64,000 nt of DNA from Novosphingobium sp. SCN 66-18 (GCA_001725355.1 MEGD01000020.1:33182-97181); one strand, 5' to 3'. Shown: positions 15,984 through 24,944, counted from the stretch's first letter. Notes: generated from the sequence alone by a model not told the origin. Translations and numbers: made by a program.

Positions 15984-18251
15984 ATGTCAGAGGAAAGCAA
16001 CGTCCGTTTCACCGAACGCGAGGCGTTGTTCTACCACAACACGATCCGGCCCGGCAAAATCGAGATCATCGCCAGCAAGCCCATGGCGACGCAGCGCGAT
16101 CTCAGCCTTGCCTATTCGCCCGGCGTGGCCGTTCCCGTGCGGGCCATCGCGGACGATCCGGCGACGGCCTATGACTATACCGCCAAGGGCAATCTCGTTG
16201 CCGTGATCTCCAACGGCACCGCCATCCTGGGCCTCGGAAACCTTGGCGCGCTCGCCTCGAAGCCGGTGATGGAAGGCAAGGCGGTGCTGTTCAAGCGCTT
16301 CGCCGACGTCGATTCGATCGACATCGAAGTCGCCACCGAAGACCCGGAAGCCTTCATCAACGCGGTGGCGCTGCTGGAACCCAGCTTCGGCGGCATCAAC
16401 CTCGAAGACATCAAGGCGCCCGAATGCTTCATCATCGAACAGGCGCTGCGCGAACGCCTTAAGATTCCGGTGATGCACGATGACCAGCACGGCACCGCGA
16501 TCATCACCGCCGCCGGGCTCGTCAATGCCTGCCACCTGACCGGGCGCGATCTCAAGGACGTGAAGGTCGTGGTCAACGGCGCGGGCGCGGCGGCGATCGC
16601 CTGCACCGCGCTGATCAAGGCGATGGGCGTGCGCCACGACAACGTGATCATGTGCGACCGTTCGGGCACGATCTGGCGCGGCCGGTCGGATGGCATGGAC
16701 CAGTGGAAAAGCGCGCACGCGGTCGATACCCCGGCGCGCACGCTGGAAGAGGCGCTGGTGGGCGCGGACATCTTCCTGGGCCTGTCCGCCGCCGGCGCGC
16801 TCAAGCCGGAATACGTCAAGGCCATGGCCCCGCAGCCGATCATCTTCGCGATGGCCAACCCCGATCCGGAAATCACTCCGCCCGAAGCCAAGGCGGCCCG
16901 GCCGGACTGCATCATCGCCACCGGCCGTTCGGACTATCCGAACCAGGTCAACAACGTGCTGGGCTTCCCCTTCATCTTCCGCGGCGCGCTGGACGTGCGG
17001 GCGACCGCGATCAACGAGGAGATGAAGATCGCCGCCGCGGAAGCGATCGCCGAACTCGCTCGCCGGCCGGTGCCGGAGGAAGTCGCTGCCGCCTATGGCG
17101 GGCAGTCGATGCAGTTCGGGCATGACTACATCATTCCCGCGCCGTTCGATCCGCGCCTGATGGAAGTGGTGTCTTCCGCCGTGGCCAAGGCGGCGATGGA
17201 TTCGGGCGTGGCGATGAAGCCGATCGAGGACTTCGACGCCTATCGCCACGATCTGAAGGCGCGGCTCAACCCGACGACCTCGGTGCTGACCAACGTCTAT
17301 GCGCAGGTGAAGCGCAACCCCAAGAGAGTGGTCTTCGCCGAGGCGGAGAACGAGGTGGTGCTGCGCGCCGCCGTGCAGTTCCGCGATTTCGGGTATGGCG
17401 AACCGGTGCTGGTAGGCCGCGACCAGGTGGTGCGCGAAAAGCTCGTCGAACTCGGCATCGGCAATCCGGACAGCTACGAGATCCACAATTCGGCGATCAG
17501 CCCGCACGTGCCGGCGATGGTGGAGATGCTCTACGAACGGCTGCAGCGGCGGGGCTTCCTGGAGCGCGACGTGCGCCGCATGGTCAACCAGGACCGCAAC
17601 GTCTTCGCCTCGGCGCTGGTCAAGCTTGGCCATGCCGATGCGCTGATCACCGGCATGACGCGCACCTTCTCGCAGACCCTGAAGGAAGTGCGGCAGGTGC
17701 TCGATCCCGCGTCGGGCAAGGTGCCCTTCGGCATTCACCTGATGGTGGCCAAGAACTACACCGTGTTCCTGGCCGATACGACCGTCAACGAGCGGCCGAG
17801 CGCGGAAGACCTGGCCCATATCGCCATCGAAACGGCGGACGTCGCGCGCCGCATGGGCCACGAACCGCGCGTGGCGTTCCTGTCGTTTTCCACTTTCGGC
17901 AACCCGATGGGGCGCTGGGTGGAGCCGATCCGCGGCGCGGTTTCGATCCTGGACGAGACGAACCCCGGCTTCGAATACGAAGGCGAAGTGGCGCCCGACG
18001 CAGCGCTCAATCCCAAGGTCATGGCGAACTACCCGTTCAGCCGCCTCTCGGGGCCGGCCAACGTGCTCATCATGCCGGGGCTGCAATCGGCCAACATCTC
18101 GGCCAAGCTGCTGCGCGAACTGGCGGGCAACGCGGTGATCGGGCCGATGCTGCTGGGCATGGAAAAGCCCGTGCAGATCGCGCCGATGACCGCGATCGCG
18201 CCCGATATCCTCACGCTGGCCGTGCTCGCGGCGGCGGGCGTGGCGCAGTAG
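15984..18251 (+). CDS. maeB: NADP-dependent malic enzyme with phosphotransacetylase-like C-terminal domain
   Basis: 755 residues, full length for the MaeB class. Residues 1-160 form the malic domain (SLAYSPGVAVP; VISNGTAILGLGNLG); about 160-420 the NAD(P)-binding domain (VVNGAGAAAIACTALI); about 430-755 the PTA-like domain, which is regulatory in MaeB rather than an acetyltransferase. It converts malate to pyruvate with NADPH, linking the TCA cycle to pyruvate and supplying reductant. Own transcription unit or co-transcribed with the upstream membrane protein (48-bp gap). Convergent with the TetR gene. Confidence 0.96.
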   Translation: MSEESNVRFTEREALFYHNTIRPGKIEIIASKPMATQRDLSLAYSPGVAVPVRAIADDPATAYDYTAKGNLVAVISNGTAILGLGNLGALASKPVMEGKAVLFKRFADVDSIDIEVATEDPEAFINAVALLEPSFGGINLEDIKAPECFIIEQALRERLKIPVMHDDQHGTAIITAAGLVNACHLTGRDLKDVKVVVNGAGAAAIACTALIKAMGVRHDNVIMCDRSGTIWRGRSDGMDQWKSAHAVDTPARTLEEALVGADIFLGLSAAGALKPEYVKAMAPQPIIFAMANPDPEITPPEAKAARPDCIIATGRSDYPNQVNNVLGFPFIFRGALDVRATAINEEMKIAAAEAIAELARRPVPEEVAAAYGGQSMQFGHDYIIPAPFDPRLMEVVSSAVAKAAMDSGVAMKPIEDFDAYRHDLKARLNPTTSVLTNVYAQVKRNPKRVVFAEAENEVVLRAAVQFRDFGYGEPVLVGRDQVVREKLVELGIGNPDSYEIHNSAISPHVPAMVEMLYERLQRRGFLERDVRRMVNQDRNVFASALVKLGHADALITGMTRTFSQTLKEVRQVLDPASGKVPFGIHLMVAKNYTVFLADTTVNERPSAEDLAHIAIETADVARRMGHEPRVAFLSFSTFGNPMGRWVEPIRGAVSILDETNPGFEYEGEVAPDAALNPKVMANYPFSRLSGPANVLIMPGLQSANISAKLLRELAGNAVIGPMLLGMEKPVQIAPMTAIAPDILTLAVLAAAGVAQ

Positions 18252-18264
18252 CACCCGGACGGGA

Positions 18265-18840
18265 TCAGGACGAAGGCGGGACGGCCTCGGCGACGAGGCC
18301 GTCCACCAGCGCCCGCAGGCCGCGCTCGAAACTTTCCTCCAGATCGAACATTCCGGTCAGGAACGCGTTCATCGCAGCGTTCTCGCGATAGATCGACCAA
18401 CCGAGCGCCAGCGACAGGACGGCGGCCTGCGCCTCCAGCGATTGTTCGCGGCTGAACCCGCGCTTCACCAGGGGCGCGGCCATGCCCGTGGCCATTTCCT
18501 CGCTCGCCTGCACGAGCGGACGGGCCGAGGCCAGCAACCGGGCGGAATCGCGGCGGCGCGCCAAGCTGCGGCATAGCCCCCGGCCCAGGGTCAGCAGCCA
18601 TGCGCGCGCATCGAGTCCGTCATGCAGGCCGGCGCGCGCTTCGGCATAGAGCGCTTCGGCCATCAGCCCGCCCAGGGCCGCCTTGTCGCGCACGTGCCAG
18701 TACAGCGCCGGCGCTTGTACCGAGAGCCGCGCCGCCAGCGCCCGCATCGTCACGCCGTCCAGCCCTGCCTCGTCGAGCAGGGCAAAGGCGGCGGTCACGA
18801 TGCCGGAGCGATCGAGTGCAATGTCGCGGTGGCGGGCCAT
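18265..18840 (-). CDS. TetR family transcriptional regulator
   Basis: 191 residues. The N-terminal helix-turn-helix is typical: IVTAAFALLDEAGLDGVTMRALAARL followed by APALYWHVRDKAAL, the TetR_N recognition pattern, spanning residues about 14-60. The C-terminal part fits the ligand-binding domain of the TetR_C class. The gene is divergent from the Rieske oxygenase gene across 67 bp that contain a 13-bp palindrome, so it probably represses that gene and itself; the inducer is unknown. Confidence 0.92.
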   Translation of the reverse strand: MARHRDIALDRSGIVTAAFALLDEAGLDGVTMRALAARLSVQAPALYWHVRDKAALGGLMAEALYAEARAGLHDGLDARAWLLTLGRGLCRSLARRRDSARLLASARPLVQASEEMATGMAAPLVKRGFSREQSLEAQAAVLSLALGWSIYRENAAMNAFLTGMFDLEESFERGLRALVDGLVAEAVPPSS

Positions 18841-18849
18841 CGTTCCCGT

Positions 18850-18877
18850 TTGACAATTTAACGACGTTAAGTAAACT
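18850..18877 (+). promoter_or_regulatory. Promoter with embedded operator for the Rieske oxygenase gene
   Basis: TTGACA (18850-18855) and TAAACT (18872-18877) are spaced by 16 bp, and the spacer carries a perfect palindrome TTAACG-A-CGTTAA (18858-18870). A GGGAGAG ribosome site precedes the ATG at 18908. This is the classic layout for repression by the divergent TetR protein. Binding is inferred. Confidence 0.6.
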
Positions 18878-18907
18878 CGGGCGCACGGTTTTTGGGAGAG
18901 AAGCCCG

Positions 18908-19957
18908 ATGATTCATGTGCGCAACGCCTGGCACGTAGCCTGCTGGTCGATGGACCTGGAGGCGGAAAAGCCCTTCGCGATCACCATGGCCAACGATCCC
19001 GTGGTGATCTTCCGTACCGCCAGCGGGCGCATCGTGGCGCTGGAGGATCGCTGCGTCCACCGGCTGGCGCCGCTGTCGCTGGGCCGCTGCGAGGGCGAGG
19101 CGCTGCGCTGCCTGTACCACGGCCTGAAGTTCGAGGCAGACGGCCGGTGCAGCGAAATTCCGGGGCAGGAGACGATCCCCGCCACCGCCCGGGTGCGCAG
19201 CTATCCCGTGGTGGACCGCCACAGCTGGATCTGGGTGTGGCTGGGCGATCCCGCGCTGGCCGATCCGGCGCTCATCCCGCCGGCGGTCGGGTTCGACGAT
19301 CCGGACTACATTCTCGGCCGGGGCCAGCTCGACTATGCCGCCGAGGCCCGGCTGATCCACGACAACCTGTGCGATTTCACGCACCTTGCCTTCGTCCACG
19401 CCAACAGCTTCGGCGCGGACGAGGAATGGGCGCGCACGCGGCCCAAGGTCACGCAACTGCCGCGCGGCGTGCGGTTCGAACGCTGGGTCCGCGGGCAGAG
19501 GCGCAGCACGATCAACGGCGGCCTGGAGCCGGTCGACCTGTGGAGCTGCTACGAATACCACGTCCCCGGCATCCTGCTGATGCCCGGCGCCAGCTATCCC
19601 GCCGGCACCGCCGACCGGCTGCGCGACGCGCCGCCGCCGCCCGATCTGCCCAGGACCGGCGTCACCTTCACCAGCCAGGCCGTGACCGCGCTGACCGACA
19701 GCACCAGCCGCTATTTCTTCAGCTGGGGGCCGCACCGCGATCATGGCGACGAAGCGCTGCGCGACCGGCTGATGGGCGTGGCGGGAATGGCCTTCGCCGA
19801 AGACAAGACCATGATCGAGGCGCAGCAGAAGGTGATCGACCGCGATCCCGCGCGGCCGGTCCTGCCGGTCACGTTCGACAAGGGCGTGGTGCTTTTCAAC
19901 CGCCTGGTCGAACGGCTGGCGCGCGAGGAGCGGGACGGCGTTTCCGCCGCGGCCTGA
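18908..19957 (+). CDS. Rieske non-heme iron aromatic ring-hydroxylating/O-demethylating oxygenase (VanA-like)
   Basis: 349 residues. The N-terminal Rieske cluster is CVHRLAPLSLGRC...CLYHG (C-x-H ... C-x2-H, about residues 47-70). The C-terminal catalytic iron site is NLCDFTHLAFVH, with the two His of the 2-His-1-carboxylate triad (about residues 156-167). Length and order match the VanA group of O-demethylases and related monooxygenases, which strip methyl groups from aromatic acids. No reductase partner is adjacent, so electrons must come from elsewhere. Substrate is unknown. Probably controlled by the divergent TetR protein. Confidence 0.9.
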   Translation: MIHVRNAWHVACWSMDLEAEKPFAITMANDPVVIFRTASGRIVALEDRCVHRLAPLSLGRCEGEALRCLYHGLKFEADGRCSEIPGQETIPATARVRSYPVVDRHSWIWVWLGDPALADPALIPPAVGFDDPDYILGRGQLDYAAEARLIHDNLCDFTHLAFVHANSFGADEEWARTRPKVTQLPRGVRFERWVRGQRRSTINGGLEPVDLWSCYEYHVPGILLMPGASYPAGTADRLRDAPPPPDLPRTGVTFTSQAVTALTDSTSRYFFSWGPHRDHGDEALRDRLMGVAGMAFAEDKTMIEAQQKVIDRDPARPVLPVTFDKGVVLFNRLVERLAREERDGVSAAA

Positions 19958-19969
19958 TCAGATCAGGCC
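19951..19969. terminator. Inverted repeat over two convergent stop codons
   Basis: GGCCTGATC-A-GATCAGGCC spans the stop codons of the Rieske oxygenase (19955-19957) and thiSG (19958-19960). It could act as a small bidirectional hairpin, but there is no T-run, so terminator function is uncertain. Confidence 0.3.
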
Positions 19970-20977
19970 GGCCAGCGGGCTGGAGGGATCGGCGTACTTC
20001 CTCGTGCCCATTCGCCCCGCGCGATAGGCTTCGCGGCCGGCCTCGGTGGCCAGCTTCATCGCCCGCGCCATGCGCACCGGGTCCTTCGCCTCGGCGATCG
20101 CGGTGTTCATCAGCACGCCGTCGCAGCCCAGTTCCATCGCCACCGCTGCGTCCGATGCGGTGCCCACGCCGGCATCGACCAGCACCGGCACGCTCGCGCC
20201 TTCCACGATCAGGCGGATCATCACCCGGTTCTGGATGCCAAGGCCCGAACCGATCGGCGCGCCCAGCGGCATCACCGCCACCGCGCCGGCGCTTTCCAGT
20301 TGCTTCGCCGCGATCGGATCGTCCGAACAGTAGACCATCGGCAGGAAGCCTTCGTTGGCCAGGATTTCCGTGGCGCGCAGCGTTTCGCGCATGTCGGGAT
20401 AGAGCGTCTTCGCCTCGCCCAGCACTTCCAGCTTGACCAGATCCCAGCCGCCCGCCTCGCGCGCCAGGCGCAGCGTGCGGATCGCGTCCTCGGCGGTGAA
20501 GCAGCCGGCGGTATTGGGCAGGTAGGTGATTTTCTTCGGATCGATGAAGTCCGTCAGCATCGGCGCCTTGGGATCGGAAATGTTCACGCGGCGCACGGCG
20601 ACGGTGACGATCTCCGCGCCCGAGGCGGCGACGGCGGCGGCGTTCTGCGCGAAGTCCTTGTACTTGCCGGTGCCCACGATCAGGCGCGAGCGGAAAGTGC
20701 GGCCCGCAACTGTCCAGCTGTCATCCTCGTTCACGCCCTGCATTCCTTCTTCTTGCCCGCCGCCCACGAAGTGGACGATCTCCAGCACATCGCCATCCGC
20801 CAGCGCGACATCGGCCAGCGTCGAACGCGGCGCGATCTCGCCGTTGCGCTCGACCGCGACCTTGGCCGGATCGAGCCCGATCGCGCGCACCAGATCGGCG
20901 ATCGAACCCGGCGCGGCGCGGCGCGTTTCGCCATTGACGGTGATCGAAAGCGAAGCGGGGGAAGGGCTGGCATCCAT
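19958..20977 (-). CDS. thiG: Fused sulfur carrier ThiS - thiazole synthase ThiG
   Basis: 339 residues. Residues 10-73 are a ThiS ubiquitin-like domain ending in FVGGG; a short linker ([12 protein letters not shown]) joins it to a full ThiG TIM barrel (about 85-339) with [39 protein letters not shown] and the phosphate loop [31 protein letters not shown]. ThiG makes the thiazole moiety of thiamin using sulfur carried as a thiocarboxylate on the C-terminal Gly of ThiS. In this fusion that Gly-Gly is internal. An AAGGA ribosome-site-like sequence lies just before an in-frame ATG and GTG at the junction, so ThiG alone might also be made. Convergent with the Rieske gene. Confidence 0.92.
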   Translation of the reverse strand: MDASPSPASLSITVNGETRRAAPGSIADLVRAIGLDPAKVAVERNGEIAPRSTLADVALADGDVLEIVHFVGGGQEEGMQGVNEDDSWTVAGRTFRSRLIVGTGKYKDFAQNAAAVAASGAEIVTVAVRRVNISDPKAPMLTDFIDPKKITYLPNTAGCFTAEDAIRTLRLAREAGGWDLVKLEVLGEAKTLYPDMRETLRATEILANEGFLPMVYCSDDPIAAKQLESAGAVAVMPLGAPIGSGLGIQNRVMIRLIVEGASVPVLVDAGVGTASDAAVAMELGCDGVLMNTAIAEAKDPVRMARAMKLATEAGREAYRAGRMGTRKYADPSSPLAGLI

Positions 20978-21040
20978 GCCCGCCGCTTTAGCGTGCGGGG
21001 CGCGGCGTGCAAGCGTGCGCTCAGGGGCAGGAGTAGCCGC

Positions 21041-21412
21041 TCAGCAGCCGCGCCGCATGTTGATGAGGTGCGCCGTCGCCACCAGTACCACGCCGCCGAT
21101 GGTCAGCACCGCTTCCTGCGTGCCGTGCCCGGTCACGACCGCCGCCGCCATCAGCGCCAGGCCGGTTCCGCCCACGGCGAGCGGCAGGACATGGCCGTGC
21201 CGCAGCGCGCCAAGGCCGATCGTGGTGGCGCCAACCGTCAGGGCCAGCACCAGACCGATGCGGTGGATCGCCGGGTCCAGCAGCACGCCGCCGCCCACAC
21301 CCAGCAGGCCGACCAGGAAAACGCCGGCCAGGCAATGCAGCAGGCACAGCCCCGAAAGGAGCACGCCGAACCGGTCGAGCCGGGAACGCAGGGCCTGCAG
21401 CGCGTGATTCAT
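21041..21412 (-). CDS. MerC family membrane protein
   Basis: 123 residues with four hydrophobic segments. The first carries SGLCLLHCLAG, the Cys/His pair typical of MerC (residues about 20-30). MerC carries Hg2+ in mer operons; in sphingomonads stand-alone MerC-like genes are often tied to zinc or other metal regulation instead. No other mer gene is near. Promoter elements with an overlapping inverted repeat lie directly upstream and would give an almost leaderless mRNA. Confidence 0.82.
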   Translation of the reverse strand: MNHALQALRSRLDRFGVLLSGLCLLHCLAGVFLVGLLGVGGGVLLDPAIHRIGLVLALTVGATTIGLGALRHGHVLPLAVGGTGLALMAAAVVTGHGTQEAVLTIGGVVLVATAHLINMRRGC

Positions 21413-21419
21413 GGCAGTG

Positions 21420-21448
21420 CATATATGTTACACTGTATCATTGCACAA
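21420..21448 (-). promoter_or_regulatory. Promoter and candidate metal-regulator operator of the merC-like gene
   Basis: On the minus strand, TTGTGC (21443-21448) and TATATG (21420-21425) are spaced by 17 bp. The spacer contains an inverted repeat ATGTTACA-C-TGTATCAT (21425-21441, one mismatch), similar in look to Zur-type sites. The transcript would start within a base or two of the ATG at 21412. Regulator identity is inference. Confidence 0.45.
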
Positions 21449-21452
21449 GAGG

Positions 21453-21498
21453 GCATCCCGTTTCTGATGCGGGATTCCCGCTTGCGCTGGAACGACGT
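21453..21498. repeat. REP-like palindromic repeat
   Basis: GCGGGA-T-TCCCGC (21469-21481) with flanks GCATCCCG... and ...GCGCTGGAACGACG. The pattern is the widespread alphaproteobacterial type that, when translated, yields SFQRKRESRI-like phrases. It lies between merC and ctaA. Confidence 0.6.
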
Positions 21499-21519
21499 CG
21501 GTGGGACAGGCTGAGGCCC

Positions 21520-22593
21520 ATGGAATCCGCGATCCCCTCTCCGTTCGCCGCCCCGCGCGAAGCGCGCGCCGCGCCGCTGGCCATTGCCCGCTGGCTGTTG
21601 ATCGTGGCGGCGATGGTGGCGATGATCGTCGTGGTCGGCGGGATCACCCGGCTGACCGAGTCGGGGGTCTCGATCACCGAATGGAAGCCGGTGACTGGCG
21701 CCCTGCCGCCGTTGACCGATGCGCAGTGGCAGGCCGAGTTCGACGCCTATCGCCAGACGCCGCAATATCGCCTGGTCAACGGCCCGGCGGGCATGACGCT
21801 GGCGGACTACAAGTTCATCTTCTTCTGGGAATGGGTCCACCGCCTGCTGGCACGCACGATCGGCATGGTCTTCGCGCTGCCGCTGGCGTGGTTCTGGGTG
21901 AAGGGGCGCATTCCTGCGGGCTACAAGCCGCGCCTGCTGGCGCTGCTGGCGCTGGGCGGGCTGCAGGGCGCGGTGGGCTGGTGGATGGTGAAGTCCGGCA
22001 TCGTCCACGACATCAAGGTCAGCCATTTCCGCCTGGCCGCGCATCTCCTGGTGGCGCTGGTGACGCTGGCCGGCCTCGTATGGACCGCGCTGGACCTGCG
22101 CGCGCTGGCGCGGGGCCGGGCGCGCGCGCGGCTGACCGGCTTTTCAGGGCTGGCGCTGGCGATGCTGGTGCTGCAACTGTTCTACGGCGCGCTGCTCGCG
22201 GGCCTGCGCGCGGGCACGGCAGCAGGCGGCGGCTGGTTCAACTGGGATGCCTGGCCGCTGATGCAGGGCAGTTTCTTTCCCGCCGGCATCGACTGGTCGC
22301 ATGGCGGGGCGCATGCCTTCCTGTCCGATCCGTTCCTCGTTCATTTCGTCCACCGCTGGTGGGCCTGGGCGGTGGTGGCGGTGCTGGTGGTGATGGGGCG
22401 CAAGCTGCGCAAGGTGCAGGCGCGGCCCGCCTCGATCGCCATCCACAGCGCTTTCGGCACGCAGATTCTGCTCGGCATCGCCACGGTGATGAGCGGTGTG
22501 GCGATCTGGATCGCGGTGGCGCACCAGCTGGTCGGCGCGCTGCTGGTAGCCGCGACGACGTGGGGCGCGCACGCGCTCGGCCAGAAGCGCTGA
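21520..22593 (+). CDS. ctaA: Heme A synthase (CtaA/COX15 family)
   Basis: 357 residues with eight membrane segments. Heme-ligand histidines occur in WVHRLLAR (about residue 111), SHFRLAAHLL, FVHRWWAW and AHQLVGALL. The N-terminal GGITRLTESGVSITEWKPVTG segment is a family signature. The enzyme oxidises the C8 methyl of heme O to give heme A for cytochrome aa3 oxidase in the inner membrane. No other cox gene is in the window. cutA follows after 6 bp, so they are likely co-transcribed. Confidence 0.95.
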   Translation: MESAIPSPFAAPREARAAPLAIARWLLIVAAMVAMIVVVGGITRLTESGVSITEWKPVTGALPPLTDAQWQAEFDAYRQTPQYRLVNGPAGMTLADYKFIFFWEWVHRLLARTIGMVFALPLAWFWVKGRIPAGYKPRLLALLALGGLQGAVGWWMVKSGIVHDIKVSHFRLAAHLLVALVTLAGLVWTALDLRALARGRARARLTGFSGLALAMLVLQLFYGALLAGLRAGTAAGGGWFNWDAWPLMQGSFFPAGIDWSHGGAHAFLSDPFLVHFVHRWWAWAVVAVLVVMGRKLRKVQARPASIAIHSAFGTQILLGIATVMSGVAIWIAVAHQLVGALLVAATTWGAHALGQKR

Positions 22594-22599
22594 TTCGCC

Positions 22600-22953
22600 A
22601 TGGCGGACGGCGCGGCGCTGATCTGGAGCCCTTTCGCCAGCCGCGCCGACGCGGAAGCGGCCGCCGGCGCGCTGCTCGATGCCGGGCTGATCGCCTGCGC
22701 CAATATTCTGCCGGGCATGATCTCGCTTTATACCTGGCAGGGCGAGCGCGGCGCTGGCGAGGAAGTGGCGATGCTGGGCAAGACGACCGCTGCTACGCTT
22801 GAAGCCGCCGTGGCGAAACTGGCGGAAATCCATCCCTACGATTGTCCCGCGATCGTCGGTTGGCGCGCCGATACGGCGGCACCGGCAACGCTCGCGTGGC
22901 TGGCCGCGGAGACCGGTAAAAACGCTGAAGGCGCCCCGCGGGAGCAGGGTTGA
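22600..22953 (+). CDS. cutA: Divalent-cation tolerance protein CutA
   Basis: 117 residues with the CutA1 order: AGALLDAGLIACANILPG near residues 22-39, SLYTWQG (about 42-48), and KLAEIHPYDCPAI (about 73-85). CutA forms stable trimers and was linked to copper tolerance, though its role is unsettled. Six bases after ctaA. A short C-terminal tail (GKNAEGAPREQG) looks unstructured. Confidence 0.93.
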   Translation: MADGAALIWSPFASRADAEAAAGALLDAGLIACANILPGMISLYTWQGERGAGEEVAMLGKTTAATLEAAVAKLAEIHPYDCPAIVGWRADTAAPATLAWLAAETGKNAEGAPREQG

Positions 22954-23096
22954 CGCGAGAAGGTATTATTTTACCTCCTCGAAAACCCGCGCGAATGCTT
23001 GACTCGGAAGGGCTCTTGCAACAAAGGCGCGCTTCCTCACTGCGATGCGGGCCTTTTGTCTGCGTGCGGTGCACAGATTAGGGAACCGTTCCAGCC

Positions 23097-23576
23097 ATGA
23101 AGGCTCTCAGCAAGGTCACCCGGTCGATTAAGCCGGCCGAGGTTGAAAAGAAGTGGCATCTGATCGATGCCGATGGATTGGTGCTTGGCCGTCTCGCCGT
23201 CATCATCGCCAATATCCTGCGCGGCAAGCACAAGCCGAGCTTCACCCCGCACGTCGATTGCGGCGATCACGTCGTCGTCATCAACGCGGACAAGGTGCGC
23301 CTCACGGGCAACAAGCTCAAGGCGAAGACCTATTACAAGCACACCGGCTATGCCGGCGGCATCAAGGCGGTCACCGCCGACAAGGTGCTGGGCGGCCGCT
23401 TCCCCGAGCGCGTGCTCGAAAAGGCGGTTGAACGCATGATCCCGCGCGGCCCGCTCGGCCGTGACCAGATGCGCGCGCTCCACCTCTATGCCGGTACCGA
23501 GCATCCGCACGGCGGCAACCAGCCCGAAGCGTTCGATGTCGCTTCGCTCAACCGCAAGAACAAGGTGGGCGCATAA
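23097..23576 (+). CDS. rplM: 50S ribosomal protein L13
   Basis: 159 residues. Family motifs [15 protein letters not shown] (about 20-34), [22 protein letters not shown] (spanning about 52-73) and [23 protein letters not shown] are all present. The upstream 143 bp contain TTGACT at 22999-23004, a likely -35, without a convincing -10. The stop overlaps the start of rpsI (TAATG), so the two ribosomal proteins are translationally coupled. Confidence 0.98.
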   Translation: MKALSKVTRSIKPAEVEKKWHLIDADGLVLGRLAVIIANILRGKHKPSFTPHVDCGDHVVVINADKVRLTGNKLKAKTYYKHTGYAGGIKAVTADKVLGGRFPERVLEKAVERMIPRGPLGRDQMRALHLYAGTEHPHGGNQPEAFDVASLNRKNKVGA

Positions 23577-24127
23577 TGTCGGATACCCCCAACTCCACCG
23601 ATTCCGTTTCGAGCCTGGCGGATCTCAAGAACCTGACCGCTGCCGCTCCCGCCGCAGAGGCTCCGGCCGCTTCGGATGATGCCGCTCCGGTCGTTCCCGC
23701 CGCTCCGCCCGCGCCGCTGCGCGATCGCGAAGTGGACGCCTATGGCCGTTCCTACGCCACCGGCCGCCGCAAGGACGCCGTGGCCCGCGTGTGGCTGAAG
23801 CCCGGTTCGGGCAAGATCGTGGTCAACGGCCGCGATCAGGAAGTCTACTTCGCCCGCCCGACGCTGCGCCTCGTCATCAACCAGCCCTTCCAGGTCGCTG
23901 GTCGCGAAGGCCAGTACGATATCATCGCCACGGTCAAGGGCGGCGGTCTCTCGGGTCAGGCCGGTGCGGTGAAGCACGGCATCGCCCAGGCGCTGTCGAA
24001 GTTCGAGCCGGCGCTGCGTGGCGCCGTCAAGGCCGCCGGCTTCCTCACCCGCGACAGCCGCGTGGTCGAGCGCAAGAAGTACGGCCGGGCCAAGGCTCGC
24101 CGCAGCTTCCAGTTCTCGAAGCGCTAA
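23576..24127 (+). CDS. rpsI: 30S ribosomal protein S9, with N-terminal extension
   Basis: 183 residues, about 50 longer than the E. coli protein. The S9 core begins at [19 protein letters not shown] (about residue 56) and ends in the tRNA-contacting basic tail ...[11 protein letters not shown]. The first 50 residues are Ala/Pro-rich with several Asp and Glu. Such extensions recur in sphingomonads. Overlaps rplM by one base and is followed by a good terminator. Confidence 0.98.
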   Translation: MSDTPNSTDSVSSLADLKNLTAAAPAAEAPAASDDAAPVVPAAPPAPLRDREVDAYGRSYATGRRKDAVARVWLKPGSGKIVVNGRDQEVYFARPTLRLVINQPFQVAGREGQYDIIATVKGGGLSGQAGAVKHGIAQALSKFEPALRGAVKAAGFLTRDSRVVERKKYGRAKARRSFQFSKR

Positions 24128-24158
24128 GTCTTTCGGCCTTACGGTCGATTCCGAAAGA

Positions 24159-24186
24159 GGGGCTGGCGCTTGCCGGCCCCTTTTTT
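24159..24186 (+). terminator. Rho-independent terminator of rplM-rpsI
   Basis: GGGGCTGGC-GCTT-GCCGGCCCC hairpin (one G-T pair) followed directly by six T residues (24181-24186), 32 bp after the rpsI stop. Confidence 0.9.
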
Positions 24187-24213
24187 GTTGCCCTGTATCA
24201 AGCGGAGTAACCC

Positions 24214-24933
24214 ATGGCCTTCCTTCCCGCCGCCGGCGGCAGACTGGGCTGGGCGCGCGGCGCCATCGGCGCGCTGATCGGGATCGCCGTGGCGGGCGTG
24301 CTGACGCGCCTTCTCGCACAGTCCGTCGCACAGGCGGGCGCGTTCGGGCCAAGCCTGTTCGGGGTGGGGGTGGCCGGTCTGCCCTGGCTGGTCGCGCCGC
24401 TGGGGGCGGCCGCCGTGCTGGTCTTCGCGGTGCCAGCCAGCCCGCTCGCGCAGCCCTGGCCGGTAATCGGTGGCAACATGATCTCCGCCGCCGTGGGTCT
24501 CGCGGCCGGCCACTGGATCGCCGAGCCATGGCTCGCCGCAAGCCTGGGCGTGGGCTGCGCGATCGCGCTGATGGCAATGGCGCGCTGCCTGCACCCGCCC
24601 GGCGGAGCCTGCGCGCTGCTCTGCGCGCTGGGCGCGGGCGCAAACGGCTGGGGCTGGTCTTTCCTGCTGATGCCGCTGGCGCCGAACGTGCTGGCGCTGG
24701 CCGCTTCCGGGTGGCTCTACAACCGGCTGACCGGCCACCCCTGGCCGCATCATCCCGCGGCACTGCCTGCGCTGCCACCGGATACCTGGGCTGGCACGTA
24801 CGACATCGCCGATCTCGATGCGGTGCTGGCGGATTGGGACGAAGTGCTCGACATCGATCGCGAGGATCTCGACGCCCTGTTCCGCGCCCTGGAGCGGCGC
24901 GTGCAGGCGCGCTGGGAAAGCGCGCGCCAGTAA
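24214..24933 (+). CDS. HPP family membrane protein
   Basis: 239 residues. Four membrane segments and the HPPGGA motif (about residue 129), which names the HPP family. Some relatives are nitrite transporters of chloroplasts or cyanobacteria; bacterial roles vary. After the membrane region a charged C-terminal helix (DIADLDAVLADWDEVLDIDR..., about 192-235) lies in the cytosol. Convergent with the probable Fur-controlled gene. Confidence 0.85.
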   Translation: MAFLPAAGGRLGWARGAIGALIGIAVAGVLTRLLAQSVAQAGAFGPSLFGVGVAGLPWLVAPLGAAAVLVFAVPASPLAQPWPVIGGNMISAAVGLAAGHWIAEPWLAASLGVGCAIALMAMARCLHPPGGACALLCALGAGANGWGWSFLLMPLAPNVLALAASGWLYNRLTGHPWPHHPAALPALPPDTWAGTYDIADLDAVLADWDEVLDIDREDLDALFRALERRVQARWESARQ

Positions 24934-24944
24934 CGGGTCTGACT

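Noticed and set aside
15987-18254. 755-codon minus-strand open frame
   Set aside because: Mirror of the malic enzyme gene, with the same length and His/Arg-rich shadow composition.
18850-18870. CtrA site at the Rieske promoter (TTAA...TTAA)
   Set aside because: The two TTAA are five bases apart, not seven, and form a palindrome, which fits a TetR operator.
21041-21412. Mercury-resistance operon
   Set aside because: Only a MerC-like gene is present; no merA, merR, merT or merP.
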